In this document: in pieces, positions 8,795-19,000 of the stretch
How positions within the stretch are numbered: position 1 is the stretch's first letter
Layout of the letters: every line of letters begins with the position of its first letter
DNA from: Flavihumibacter sp. UBA7668
Lineage (GTDB): Bacteria > Bacteroidota > Bacteroidia > Chitinophagales > Chitinophagaceae
Length of the DNA stretch: 64,000 bases
Direction of reading: 5' to 3'
NCBI RefSeq assembly: GCF_002483205.1
Contig: NZ_DLHM01000007.1
Coordinates: forward strand, 558,001-622,000
Made by a program: the position numbers and the translations under genes
Notes under the pieces: model-generated
The model's input: the letters and a program-made list of their open reading frames with translations, nothing else
The model's database searches: none
Told to the model about the DNA's origin: nothing

Positions 8795-10534
8795 TTAGCC
8801 ATTCATACTGGCCAGGAATTCTTCGTTGCTTTTGGTGCCTCTCATTCGCTTCAGTAACTCAGACATCGCTTCTTCTGTATTCATATCGTTGAGATAGAGG
8901 CGGAGCAGGTTGATGCGTTGTAATACATCCCGATCAAGCAGCAGGTCATCGCGGCGGGTAGAAGATGCAACCAGGTCAATAGCCGGATATACCCGACGAT
9001 TGGCAAGGCGGCGATCCAGTTGCAATTCCATATTACCGGTTCCTTTAAATTCTTCGAAGATAACCTCGTCCATTTTAGAGCCGGTATCAATCAGGGCAGT
9101 TGCCAGGATGGTAAGTGATCCGCCATTTTCAATTTTACGGGCTGCACCAAAGAATTGTTTTGGTTTCTGCATGGCATTTGCTTCCACACCACCACTCAAT
9201 ACCTTACCGGAGGATGGGGCCACTGTATTATGTGCCCTGGCCAGACGGGTAATTGAATCGAGCAGGATGATCACATCATGTCCGCATTCTACCAGACGCT
9301 TGGCTTTCTGCAAAGCAATGGCCGAAACTTTTACGTGTTTTTCAGCGGGCTCATCAAAGGTGGAAGCAATTACTTCTGCTTTCACGCTTCTTTCCATATC
9401 GGTAACTTCTTCCGGACGTTCATCAATCAGCACCACCATCAGGTAACATTCAGGGTGGTTGGCAGAAATGGCGTTGGCCACTTCTTTCAGCAGAACCGTT
9501 TTACCGGTTTTTGGCTGTGCTACAATCAATCCACGCTGGCCTTTACCGATGGGGGCAAAGAGATCAATCATCCTTGTACTGTAGCCGTTTGGTTCAGTAA
9601 ACAGGTTGAGTTTCTCGAATGGGAAAAGCGGAGTCAGGTAATCAAAAGGAACCCGATCGCGGACATCTTCCGGAGAGCGTCCATTGATGGTATCCACTTT
9701 CAGGAGTGCGAAATACTTTTCACCTTCTTTTGGCGGGCGTACCGAACCGTTCACCGTATCACCGGTTTTAAGGCCGAATAATTTTATCTGGGAAGGAGAA
9801 ACATATACATCATCAGGAGAGGAGAGGTAATTATAATCGCTGCTGCGAAGGAAACCATATCCATCCGGCATCATTTCCAATACGCCTTCTGCGGGGATGA
9901 TTCCATCAAATTCAATATTAAAAATATCTCTTTGTTCTCTGCGGGGTTGTTGGAACTGGGGTTGTCGCTGATGCTGGGGCTGTTGAGGTTGTTGAGGCTG
10001 CTGCGGTTGTTGTTGTTCCTGTGGTTGTGCCGGAGCAGCTTGTTCAGCGGTTGGTTGTTGTGGAACCTGTGCGGGTGCTGCGGTTTCCTGTGTGTCCGGA
10101 ACTTCGTTTTGTGCATTTTCCTGCAGGTCAAGCTGAGGTGCGGCTGATTTGTCTTCGGCTTTCTTTCTTCCGCGTTTAGCAGGTTGCTTGTCCTGACTGG
10201 CCGGAGCTTCTTTTCGTTCTTCCTGACGGGCAACCGGCTCTTCTTTTTTGGTAATTGGCTTGCGGGGCTCTTGTTTACGGGGCTTTTCCGGCTCTGATTC
10301 TACGATTGCCTCTTCCGTAGAATTACCTGTAGTTGCTTTTACAATGCGTTTACGTTTGCCTTTATCAGCATTGTCGTTTCCTTTGTTTTCACTTGCCATA
10401 ACAGCCTGCTTGTCGAGGATTTTGTAGATTAATTCCTGCTTGTCAAGTTTTTTCGCATTGGAAATTTTCAGTTGCTCCGCAATATCGAGCAACTCTGGAA
10501 CGAGCATGTCGTTCAGTTGCAGAATGTCATACAT
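8795..10534 (-). CDS. rho: Transcription termination factor Rho with a long disordered insert
   Basis: A 579-residue hexameric RNA helicase that ends transcription of untranslated RNA. The order is: Rho_N domain (residues 1-46, [19 protein letters not shown]), a charged Lys/Arg/Glu then Pro/Gln-rich segment (about 48-205, including [13 protein letters not shown]), the cold-shock-like RNA-binding domain ([18 protein letters not shown]) and the RecA-like ATPase with Walker A QPKTGKT near residue 340 and the Q/R loops ([15 protein letters not shown]). The insert makes it about 160 residues longer than E. coli Rho. It is transcribed alone, with 213 bp upstream and its own terminator. Confidence 0.97.
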   Translation of the reverse strand: MYDILQLNDMLVPELLDIAEQLKISNAKKLDKQELIYKILDKQAVMASENKGNDNADKGKRKRIVKATTGNSTEEAIVESEPEKPRKQEPRKPITKKEEPVARQEERKEAPASQDKQPAKRGRKKAEDKSAAPQLDLQENAQNEVPDTQETAAPAQVPQQPTAEQAAPAQPQEQQQPQQPQQPQQPQHQRQPQFQQPRREQRDIFNIEFDGIIPAEGVLEMMPDGYGFLRSSDYNYLSSPDDVYVSPSQIKLFGLKTGDTVNGSVRPPKEGEKYFALLKVDTINGRSPEDVRDRVPFDYLTPLFPFEKLNLFTEPNGYSTRMIDLFAPIGKGQRGLIVAQPKTGKTVLLKEVANAISANHPECYLMVVLIDERPEEVTDMERSVKAEVIASTFDEPAEKHVKVSAIALQKAKRLVECGHDVIILLDSITRLARAHNTVAPSSGKVLSGGVEANAMQKPKQFFGAARKIENGGSLTILATALIDTGSKMDEVIFEEFKGTGNMELQLDRRLANRRVYPAIDLVASSTRRDDLLLDRDVLQRINLLRLYLNDMNTEEAMSELLKRMRGTKSNEEFLASMNG

Positions 10535-10747
10535 ACTAAGACTTGTGCGTTTTGTGAGATTTCAATCAGCCTTGCTTGTTGAAAAAAATCGAAAATTGAT
10601 GATTGGTTGGGTGTACTACAAGCGAGAAGTTGGTGAGCTGGGGAAGAACTAATCAGCTTGTTTCCGACTGCAATTCTATGCTAAAATGGCCAGATTCAAA
10701 AAAAAACGAGCGTGTTTTTTCATTTTGTGCTGAAATTCAGGGGGTTT

Positions 10748-11734
10748 TTATCGCTTTATTTCATTTTCCAGGGGCTGCTTGTTGGCGAATGCTCTTATGT
10801 TGTTTAAAGTGGTATGGGCAATTTCAGACAGGGCTTCATCGGTAAAAAAGCCCTGATGGGCAGTAACCAGTACATTCGGGAAACTGGTCAGCAGCATGAT
10901 TTGTTCATCCTGAATAATTTCTTCGCTCCGGTTATAAAAAAATAAATGTTCTTCCTGTTCGTACACATCAATTCCCAGATAGCCGAGCTGGCCTGACTGA
11001 AGTGCCGCAATTACAGCGCCTGTATCTATGAGGGCACCTCTGCCGGTATTGATCAGCATAGCACCTTTTTTCATGTGCGATAGTGTATCACGATTAATGA
11101 GGTGACGGGTTTGCTCATTCAAAGGGCAATGCAGCGAGATTATATCCGATTGTTCCAGCAGATCCAGCAGTGGCAGGTACGATACGCCGTCTGCTTCCAG
11201 GGTACGATTGGCAATCAGATCGAATGCCAGCACCCGACAACCAAATCCTTTCATAATGCTGCAAAACACCTGGCCAATCTGGCCGGTTCCTATTACCCCA
11301 ACTGTTTTGCCGGCGAGATCAAATCCGGTTAAGCGGTCGAGTGAGAAATTGCCATCGCGCACCCGGTTATAGGCCTTATGTGTTTTTCTGTTTAAGGTTA
11401 ATAACAATGCTACGGCGAATTCTGCAACAGCATGAGGAGAATAGGCCGGTACGCGCACCACCCGGATGCCCAGGTCTGCAGCAGCCTGCAGGTCCACATT
11501 ATTATAGCCGGCACAACGCAGGGCGATAAGACCGGTACCTCCTTTTTTTAATTGTTCAAGTACCGAAGCATCCAGTTTATCGTTTACAAATGCACAGATA
11601 ACAGCGAAGCCTTGCGCTAGTCCGGCTGTTTGCTCTGTTAGCTGGGTGTCGAGGTATTGCAGGTCCATATCGCCCCCCAGGCGATTAAAATAAGACTTGT
11701 CGTAAGGCTGGCTCGAATAAAACAAAATTTTCAT
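10748..11734 (-). CDS. D-2-hydroxyacid dehydrogenase, D-lactate dehydrogenase-like
   Basis: A 328-residue NAD-dependent enzyme of the D-isomer-specific 2-hydroxyacid dehydrogenase family. The overall pattern is closest to fermentative D-lactate dehydrogenase (LdhA). Visible elements are RCAGYNNVD near residue 79, the Rossmann loop GVIGTGQIGQVF near 148, the NAD-binding INTGRGALID with catalytic Arg, the Glu in GIDVYEQEE and catalytic His in VTAHQGFFTDEAL. The N-terminus MKILFYSSQPYDKSYF is typical of this subgroup. Pyruvate is the likely substrate but related 2-oxoacids cannot be excluded. It is divergent from asnS, 76 bp away. Confidence 0.88.
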   Translation of the reverse strand: MKILFYSSQPYDKSYFNRLGGDMDLQYLDTQLTEQTAGLAQGFAVICAFVNDKLDASVLEQLKKGGTGLIALRCAGYNNVDLQAAADLGIRVVRVPAYSPHAVAEFAVALLLTLNRKTHKAYNRVRDGNFSLDRLTGFDLAGKTVGVIGTGQIGQVFCSIMKGFGCRVLAFDLIANRTLEADGVSYLPLLDLLEQSDIISLHCPLNEQTRHLINRDTLSHMKKGAMLINTGRGALIDTGAVIAALQSGQLGYLGIDVYEQEEHLFFYNRSEEIIQDEQIMLLTSFPNVLVTAHQGFFTDEALSEIAHTTLNNIRAFANKQPLENEIKR

Positions 11735-11783
11735 ATCAATAAGGATGAAGGTTAAAGAAGAACGGCTAAACAGGGATTCGGCT

Positions 11784-11791
11784 TATCTTTG
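11784..11791 (+). promoter_or_regulatory. Candidate -7 box (TATCTTTG) of asnS
   Basis: Exact TAnnTTTG match 19 nt before the asnS ATG, in the 76-bp divergent gap with the dehydrogenase gene. No clear TTG element was found 19-21 bp upstream. Confidence 0.5.
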
Positions 11792-11810
11792 CCGACCTTA
11801 AACAGATGTC

Positions 11811-13247
11811 ATGTTCAACAATCGAGTAAAAATAAGTCATTTGCTGACCTGGGAGCCAGCACAGCAGGAAGTTACGGTAATGGGATGGGTGCGTACTTTT
11901 CGCAATAATCAGTTTATTGCCCTGAATGATGGCTCTACGAATACCAATTTGCAGGTGGTTGTTGAACTGGGACAATTTGAAGAGGCGAAGCTCAAGCGCA
12001 TCACTACCAGTGCTGCATTAAAAGTGACAGGGGTTGTGATACCATCCCTTGGAAAAGGACAAAAGCTGGAGATTAAAGCCGGATCTATTGAAATTCTGGG
12101 TGATTCGGATCCGGAGAAATATCCATTGCAACCTAAAAAGCACAGCCTGGAATTCCTGCGTGAAAAAGCGCATCTCCGTTTCCGCACCAACACATTTGCG
12201 TCGATTTTCCGGATTCGGCACAGTCTGGCTTTTGCCGTGCACCAGTTTTTTAATGATAAAGGGTTTCTCTATTTACATACCCCAATAATTACCGCTTCCG
12301 ATGCGGAAGGTGCCGGTGAGATGTTTCGGGTTACCACCCTGCCTTTTGACAATCCACCGCGGAACGAAGATGGCAGTATCAATTTCAGGGAAGATTTTTT
12401 TGGCCGCAGTACCAACCTGACTGTTAGTGGCCAGTTGGAAGGGGAGTTGGGGGCTACAGCCTTTGGCGATATTTACACCTTTGGGCCAACTTTCCGCGCA
12501 GAGAATTCCAATACAACCCGTCACCTGGCGGAGTTCTGGATGATTGAGCCGGAGATGGCTTTCTCTGATCTGGAAGACAACATGAACCTGGCGGAGGCAT
12601 TCATTAAATATATTATCGGGTATGTGATGAAGCATAACCGGGAGGATATTGAATTCCTGGCAGGCCGACTTGCGGAAGAGGAAAAACAATTGCCCGCGGA
12701 TAAACGCAGTGAGTTTGGCCTGGTGGAGAAACTGGAGTTTGTTCTCAATAACAGCTTCGAACGCATCACCTATACGGAAGCGATTGAGATATTATTACAA
12801 TCGCCGGCTTATAAAAAGAAAAAATTCCAGTACGAGGTAAAATGGGGTGTTGATATGCAGAGTGAACATGAGCGTTACCTGGTGGAAAAGCATTTTAAAA
12901 AACCGGTTATCGTTACGAATTATCCCAAGGATATCAAGTCCTTTTATATGCGCCTGAATGAGGATAATAAAACGGTTGCTGCAATGGATATTCTGGCACC
13001 CGGGATTGGTGAGATAGTGGGTGGAAGTCAGCGGGAAGAGCGGATGGATGTGTTGGAAGCGCGCATGAAAGATATGGGCATTCCCGCGGATGAGCTGTGG
13101 TGGTACCTTGATACCCGCCGTTTTGGTACGGTTCCGCATGCGGGCTTTGGTCTTGGCTTCGAGCGCATGGTCCTCTTCGTTACCGGCATGAGCAATATCC
13201 GTGATGTAATCGCCTTTCCCCGAACGCCAAAATCCGCTGAGTTTTAG
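11811..13247 (+). CDS. asnS: Asparaginyl-tRNA synthetase
   Basis: A 478-residue class IIb aminoacyl-tRNA synthetase that charges tRNA-Asn. The N-terminal OB-fold anticodon-binding domain covers about residues 1-110 ([20 protein letters not shown]). The class II motif 2 is in [19 protein letters not shown], motif 3 in [15 protein letters not shown]. The Asn-type ending [15 protein letters not shown] separates it from AspRS. The length equals the usual bacterial AsnRS. It is a single-gene unit followed by an unusual 99-bp repeat array. Confidence 0.97.
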   Translation: MFNNRVKISHLLTWEPAQQEVTVMGWVRTFRNNQFIALNDGSTNTNLQVVVELGQFEEAKLKRITTSAALKVTGVVIPSLGKGQKLEIKAGSIEILGDSDPEKYPLQPKKHSLEFLREKAHLRFRTNTFASIFRIRHSLAFAVHQFFNDKGFLYLHTPIITASDAEGAGEMFRVTTLPFDNPPRNEDGSINFREDFFGRSTNLTVSGQLEGELGATAFGDIYTFGPTFRAENSNTTRHLAEFWMIEPEMAFSDLEDNMNLAEAFIKYIIGYVMKHNREDIEFLAGRLAEEEKQLPADKRSEFGLVEKLEFVLNNSFERITYTEAIEILLQSPAYKKKKFQYEVKWGVDMQSEHERYLVEKHFKKPVIVTNYPKDIKSFYMRLNEDNKTVAAMDILAPGIGEIVGGSQREERMDVLEARMKDMGIPADELWWYLDTRRFGTVPHAGFGLGFERMVLFVTGMSNIRDVIAFPRTPKSAEF

Positions 13248-13255
13248 TAGAAAAC

Positions 13256-13354
13256 GTCAGACAGGTGTTAGAACGCTGTTAGAGAGGTGTCAGATAGATG
13301 TTAGAACGATCTTAGACATGTGTCAGACACCTGTCTAACTGGTGTCTGACACCT
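13256..13354. repeat. Nine tandem 11-bp units downstream of asnS
   Basis: Exactly nine 11-bp units without gaps: GTCAGACAGGT, GTTAGAACGCT, GTTAGAGAGGT, GTCAGATAGAT, GTTAGAACGAT, CTTAGACATGT, GTCAGACACCT, GTCTAACTGGT, GTCTGACACCT. The first seven share (G/C)TYAGA. The last two carry its inverse (TCTAAC, TCTGAC) in the same 11-bp register, so 13320-13331 and 13341-13352 form a perfect 12-bp inverted repeat around a 9-nt loop. There is no T-tract, so it is not a standard intrinsic terminator. Confidence 0.9.
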
Positions 13355-13399
13355 TATGGAAATTCATCGCCCTCCGCATCATAGAAGAAACAATTAATT

Positions 13400-13942
13400 A
13401 TGGCGGAAATGCAAACCAATGCTGCCCAAAACAGCAAACGGGCTGGTGTTGCCCAAAGTAAAAAACGCTCCACCCGTGTAGACCTCACACCCATGGTTGA
13501 TCTCGGTTTCCTGCTTATTACTTTTTTCATCTTCACCACCACCATGTCGGAAAACACAGCCATGAAATTCAATCTGCCGGCCGATGGAGAGCAAACCAAT
13601 GTCGCTAACAGTACAACACTCACCCTTATCCCAACAGAAAACAATGAACTGATTTATTTTCATGGTCAATTAACCGAAGCAATTCAGTTGAATCTGCTCG
13701 GCAAAACAAGTTTTCAATCTACTAATGGTGTTGGCGATCTCCTTCGCGAAAAACGAAAAGCACTTACCGCCCTGGGTAAATTAAAAGATTTCACCGTATT
13801 GATTTATCCCGACCAGCTGGCCTCTTATAAAAATATAGTGGACGTGATGGACGAATTGCTGATCAATGCCGTGCCTGTGTATTGTTTATCAGACAACCTC
13901 CCAACTATTGAAAAGGCAAAGCTTGCTCTGGTTTCCAAATAA
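13400..13942 (+). CDS. ExbD/TolR-family biopolymer transport protein
   Basis: A 180-residue inner-membrane protein with one transmembrane helix near residues 33-52. The family signature VDLTPMVDLGFLLITFF includes the proton-path Asp in the helix. The remaining 120 residues are periplasmic and end in a TolR-like alpha/beta domain (KNIVDVMDELLINAVPVYCLS). ExbD works with ExbB as a proton-driven motor energising TonB or similar systems. No exbB or tonB gene is adjacent, so its motor partner must be encoded elsewhere. The stop codon lies 4 bp from that of the DUF3089 gene on the other strand. Confidence 0.87.
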   Translation: MAEMQTNAAQNSKRAGVAQSKKRSTRVDLTPMVDLGFLLITFFIFTTTMSENTAMKFNLPADGEQTNVANSTTLTLIPTENNELIYFHGQLTEAIQLNLLGKTSFQSTNGVGDLLREKRKALTALGKLKDFTVLIYPDQLASYKNIVDVMDELLINAVPVYCLSDNLPTIEKAKLALVSK

Positions 13943-13946
13943 CAGT

Positions 13947-14987
13947 TTAATGCGTATGTTCCTTCTCTCTGAACGCCCGAACCCTTGCCGCCAGATTCTC
14001 CCTGATATTCAAATAAAATAAATTGATATCGCCAATATGATAATTCTTCGATTTGTATAATCGGCTGCCGGGAAATTTGGGCCGGCTCACCCACAACAGA
14101 TCCTTATGGACCTGCGCATCACTTACCTTGTAATATACTTTATTGAAATTCCGCAAAACCGCTCCTTTATGCAATGTCGGATCAGCATAAGAACTATCAG
14201 CCTTCCAGGTTAACGGATTCACCACCACCGAATTACGAAAGCTCGAATCAAATTCCGGCTCGAAGCCCTGTCGAAATGTTCGCCAGCCAAGGTAACATCC
14301 GGTTTGAACTGAATCTTCGCATAAAGGTAACTGGGAGAAATAATCCGGCTCAACCGGCAATCCGATTAAATAAGCAGCAACCAATTTATTTTCCAACTCC
14401 CTCCCTTCAAAAAATTCGCGCACCAATTGCTTTGCATGAAATGCACCCTGACTATGTGCAGCAATAATAATAGGCTTACCCTGATTCCAATTAGCCAGAA
14501 AATATTCAAAAGCTGATTTTACATCAGCATAAGCCCTTCCCAGCGCAGCTGCTGAATTTTTTTTCTGATCTGTATAAAAACTATGTATATGCGCCTGCTG
14601 ATACCGCGGTGCATATAAATTGAATTCATTAAACGCACTGGCCTGAAATCGAATCGTACTAGCATCCGTTTTTTTGTTCAATCCATTATCCTTTACATCT
14701 GCATTCCAACTACCGGTAAAATCACCGGTAAATGTGGTAGGATGAATAAAAAACACATCCACTGTTGTGTCTTTCAGATAACCTGCAACCAGAGGTGCCG
14801 GAACCTCATCAGACGGATCTGCTTTTTGCGGAAGGGCCGCCCAGTTATCGGAAATGGTATAATCAGTAAGCTGGTAATTACCGGAAACAACTGATTGCAC
14901 TGGCAAAGATTTGGTTGTACAGGAAACCAGACTCATCACAACCAGTAAGATCCAACTGCTATTTTTCAAGGATTTAGTTATTTTCAC
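13947..14987 (-). CDS. DUF3089 alpha/beta-hydrolase lipoprotein
   Basis: A 346-residue predicted lipoprotein: the signal ends in MSLVSC with the lipidated Cys near residue 23. The body matches DUF3089: DVFFIHPTTFTGDF, NLYAPRYQQAHI, and a serine nucleophile elbow AAHSQGAFH (G-x-S-x-G-like, HSQGA). This indicates an esterase or lipase-like activity at the outer envelope; the substrate is unknown. The ATG at 14987 gives a compact lipoprotein signal. It is divergent from the 2OG oxygenase gene. Confidence 0.83.
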   Translation of the reverse strand: MKITKSLKNSSWILLVVMSLVSCTTKSLPVQSVVSGNYQLTDYTISDNWAALPQKADPSDEVPAPLVAGYLKDTTVDVFFIHPTTFTGDFTGSWNADVKDNGLNKKTDASTIRFQASAFNEFNLYAPRYQQAHIHSFYTDQKKNSAAALGRAYADVKSAFEYFLANWNQGKPIIIAAHSQGAFHAKQLVREFFEGRELENKLVAAYLIGLPVEPDYFSQLPLCEDSVQTGCYLGWRTFRQGFEPEFDSSFRNSVVVNPLTWKADSSYADPTLHKGAVLRNFNKVYYKVSDAQVHKDLLWVSRPKFPGSRLYKSKNYHIGDINLFYLNIRENLAARVRAFREKEHTH

Positions 14988-15028
14988 TGCTCAAAATAAC
15001 TCTTTTCTCCTCTATAAATCGATTGCAT

Positions 15029-15973
15029 ATGGCAATTCCTGTTGTAAACCTCGCAGATTTTCTTAGCGGTGACCCAATCCTAAAAAATCAATTTGTTCAA
15101 CAATTGGGCAAAGCCTATGAAGAAGTTGGATTTGTGGCCGTAAAAAACCACGGTATCCCCAATGAGCTGATAGACGATATGTACAAATACGTGCAACAGT
15201 TTTTCTCCATGCCAATAGAGAAAAAAAAGCACTATGAAATTCCCGAATTAGCCGGACAAAGAGGCTATACCTCCTTCGGTCGGGAGCATGCAAAGGGTAG
15301 TGATGCTCCCGATCTCAAAGAATTTTATCAGCATGGCCAAACTGTTTCGGATGATATACCCGAAAAAGATGAGTACCCCGATAATGTGCAGATTCATGAA
15401 GTACCCGGTTTCTCAGAAACTTTCAACAAGGCCTATCGCGCTTTTGAAAAGTCAGGCAAATCACTCTTGCAGGCGATCGCCCTTTACCTCGGACTTGATG
15501 AGCATTTTTTTGACAACCCCATCACCGATGGCAATTCCATCTTACGGGCAATTCATTATCCGCCCATAACCCAGGAACCAAAATCTGCAATCCGGGCAGA
15601 ACAACATGAAGACATTAACCTGATTACCTTATTGGTGGGTGCCAGTGCAGATGGATTGCAAATTTTAACCAAACAAAATGAATGGGTTGGAGTAACCTCT
15701 TTACCTGAACAAATCGTGGTAAATGTGGGCGATATGCTTCAACGCCTTACCAATAACAAGCTCCGTTCTACGACGCACAGAGTGGTTAACCCTCCCAGAG
15801 AAATGTGGCATACCAGTCGCTTTTCAATCCCTTTTTTCTTACACCCAAAAAGCAAAATGAGTCTGGCCTGTCTGCCCTCGTGTATCGACGCAAACCATCC
15901 AAAAGCCTATCCTGATACTACCGCCGGCGAATACCTGGATGAACGCCTCCGTGAAATCGGCCTAAAAAAATAA
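15029..15973 (+). CDS. Isopenicillin N synthase-like 2-oxoglutarate/Fe(II) oxygenase
   Basis: A 314-residue cytoplasmic non-haem iron oxygenase. The N-terminal DIOX_N region shows IPVVNLADFL and GFVAVKNHGIPNELIDDMY. The C-terminal jelly-roll has the iron ligands in QHEDINLITLL (His-x-Asp) and TTHRVVNP (His), and the 2OG-binding Arg in SRFSIPFFLHP. Bacterial members act on small metabolites and the substrate is not predictable. I use the ATG at 15029; a TTG at 15023 would add two residues. Confidence 0.88.
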   Translation: MAIPVVNLADFLSGDPILKNQFVQQLGKAYEEVGFVAVKNHGIPNELIDDMYKYVQQFFSMPIEKKKHYEIPELAGQRGYTSFGREHAKGSDAPDLKEFYQHGQTVSDDIPEKDEYPDNVQIHEVPGFSETFNKAYRAFEKSGKSLLQAIALYLGLDEHFFDNPITDGNSILRAIHYPPITQEPKSAIRAEQHEDINLITLLVGASADGLQILTKQNEWVGVTSLPEQIVVNVGDMLQRLTNNKLRSTTHRVVNPPREMWHTSRFSIPFFLHPKSKMSLACLPSCIDANHPKAYPDTTAGEYLDERLREIGLKK

Positions 15974-15986
15974 AATCTGGCGTTTA

Positions 15987-16018
15987 ATGCTTAATTTCTA
16001 AGCATAAATTCCTTTTTT
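15987..16018 (+). terminator. Weak AT-rich hairpin with T-run between oxygenase and amidohydrolase genes
   Basis: ATGCTTA (15987-15993) pairs with TAAGCAT (15999-16005) around a 5-nt loop. A T6 tract ends at the next ATG. The stem is short and AT-rich and the T-run is 8 nt away, so termination is uncertain; it could equally be leader structure. Confidence 0.3.
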
Positions 16019-19000
16019 ATGTGCTTGAATCGTCTGCTGACCGCTGTTCCGGTCTGCCTCTTTTCTATGTTGAGTGTTCATCCCTTATACGCTCATCCCG
16101 CCCCAAAATTCAATTACAACCAGCCTCTAACAGATACCACCAAAAAGGACAGTATTCAATATACACCTTTCAAAAACCTGCCTTTAAAAGCAGCACGTAA
16201 CCTTCCCATCAAAACCAATGAAGGCACCTGGCTCTCGGTAGATATGAGTCCGGATGGCAATACCATCGTTTTTGACCTCCTGGGCGATCTCTACACCATC
16301 CCTTCCTCCGGCGGAAAAGCCACACAAGTTACCCGTGGAATGGCGTTTGATACACATCCGCGTTATAGTCCGGATGGCAAACGAATTCTTTTCACTTCCG
16401 ACCGTAGTGGCGGAGAAAACCTCTGGTATATTGATCTGGAAAAGAAAGACACCGTGCAACTTACGAAAGACAATAACATGAATTTCCCTAGTGCAGCATG
16501 GACTCCCGACGGCGAATACATCGTGTTTGCAAAAGGCCGTATCAATGTTCAACTTTACATGATCCATAAAAACGGAGGCGGTGGCGTGCAGCTGATTGAT
16601 GCCCCTGCATCCCTGAAAACAATCGATCCGGCAGTGAGCGCAGATGGCCGGTACATCTATTTCTCAGCCCGGAATGGAGGATGGAATTACAATGCTTCCA
16701 TGCCGCAATACCAAATTGGATTGTATGATCGGGAAAAAGCCAAACACCGCACAATCACCGATCGATATGGTTCCGCCTTTGCTCCTGTTCTTTCCAAAGA
16801 TGGAAAATGGATGGTTTACGGAAGCCGCTATGAAGAAAAAACCGGACTCATCCTAAGAGACCTGCAATCAGGTAAGGAATCCTGGCTGATTTATCCCTTC
16901 CAGCGGGATGAACAGGAAAGCATTGCCACCATGGGCGTATTACCCGGCATGTGTTTCACTCCTGATAATAAAGCGCTGATTGCTTCAACAGACGGAAAAA
17001 TAAAACGGATTCCGCTTGATGGCAAACCCGCCACTGAAATCCCTTTTCAGGTAGAAAGCATGCTGGAACTTGGGCCACAACTTGATTTTCAGTTTCCCAT
17101 CACAGACACTTCGCATGCACTCGTTACGCAAATCAGGCAGGCTGTTCCATCGCCCGATGGAAAAAAACTGGCTTTCACAGCACTGAACCGTTTGTACATT
17201 ATGGATTACCCAAATGGACAACCGAAAAGAGTGACCACCAATAATTTCACCGAAGCAATGCCCGCCTGGTCGCCAGATGGCAATGATTTAATTTTTAGCA
17301 CCTGGACGCCTAAAGGTGGTCATATTTATAAAGCTGGTATCAATGGGAAAAAACCTATTCAGCAACTCACGAAGCAACCCGGACTCTATCAGTTTCTGGT
17401 TTTCAATCCGGCTGGCGATCGCATAGTTTTCCAACATGCCTCAACGGAAGCCTACCAGCAGGCAATCCGGCCTTTTTATAATAATGCAGAAGAAGAGTTG
17501 GCCTGGATACCGGCCAATGGTGGAAACATAACAGTAATTGATAAAGCACTGGGGCGATATCAACCCCATTTCACGAGCAGGGATAACCGAATTTACCTCA
17601 CCCAAAACGGGCAGCTGGTATCCATCCAGTGGGATGGCAGTGACGAAAAAATCCATGCTAAAATCACTGGCATTACTACCTATGGCATCAGTCATTTTCA
17701 AAATGGTAATCCGCAACTGGATGCCTGTATGCTGACTGAAGCAAATGCAGCAGCCATGGAAATGCAGCTTCCTTCCAACGCTTCTCAAATAAGGATGGCA
17801 CCTGATGGAAGCAGGGCCCTTGCACAAATCAATAATGAAATATACTGGTTAACCATTCCTCTTACCGGCAAAACAGTTACAATCAATCTGGCCGATGCCG
17901 CAACCGCCGCATTCCCTGCAAAAAAACTAACCACCATCGGCGGTGAATTTCCGGCCTGGGCAGGCAATAGCAAAAAGATTCACTGGTCGATTGGGAATGC
18001 TCATTTTATTTACGATATCGACGAGGCGCAACGCATCGAGGACAGCCTGGTTGCTGCAAAAAAACGGACGGCACTTGCAAAATCCGCCACGGATACATCA
18101 AAAAATGCTAAAGACAGTATTGCTGCAGCAAAAAAAGAGGCGGCATACAAACCCGAGGAAAATGCCATCAAAATTTATTATCAGCGGGATATTCCGCAGG
18201 GTACCCTGGTTTTTCGCAATGCCCGGATTATAACCATGAAGGGGGATGAAATCATTGAGAACGGTGATTTGCTTGTGGTAAATAATCGCATCAGGGCTGT
18301 AGGTCCAGCTGGCAGCTTGAGTATTCCGAATGGAGCGAAAGAAATTAATGCGGGCGGAAAAACCATCCTTCCCGGTTTTATTGATACCCATGCACATATG
18401 TGGCCCAACTGGACCATGCATAAAAATCAGATTTGGATCTATGCGGTTAATCTGGCTTATGGTGTTACCACAACCATGGATCCACAAACCGGTACCACCG
18501 ATGTACTAACTTATTCCGATCTCGTTGAATCCGGTCAGATGGTGGGACCAAGAGTTTATTCTACAGGTCCGGGTGTGGGATTCTGGTCTTATAATGTAAA
18601 AGATTCCGCACAGGCCGAAAGTATTTTGGAACAATACTCAAAATATTACCATACCAACTATATTAAGATGTACCTGACCGGCAACCGCCAGCAACGCCAA
18701 TGGATTCTGAATGCCGCCCGTAACCAGGGTTTACATCCCACAACAGAAGGGGGATTGAATTTCAAATTGAATATGACCAACCTGATTGATGGTTATCCCG
18801 GCCACGAACATTCCTTACCAATATATCCGCTTTACAGGGATGTTACAGGTGCTATTGCGAAAGCCCAGATGGCAGTGACTCCAACCTTACTGGTTTCCTA
18901 CGGTGGTCCCTGGGCAGAGAACTTTTATTTCCAGACAGAAAACCCCTACCATAATAAAAAGATGCAGCATTTCATGCCGTATGAAGAGCTGGCAGCTAAA

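Noticed and set aside
9932..10147. Leu-rich plus-strand frame resembling a membrane protein
   Set aside because: It is the antisense reading of the Pro/Gln repeat coding region of rho; the Leu runs come from that repeat.
10700..10725. A-run/T-run hairpin downstream of the rho promoter region
   Set aside because: The stem is almost all A-T with a 4-6 nt centre; too weak to call as a terminator of the dehydrogenase or rho transcripts.
13256..13354. CRISPR-like array
   Set aside because: Units are 11 bp and contiguous with no spacers, and no cas genes are present.
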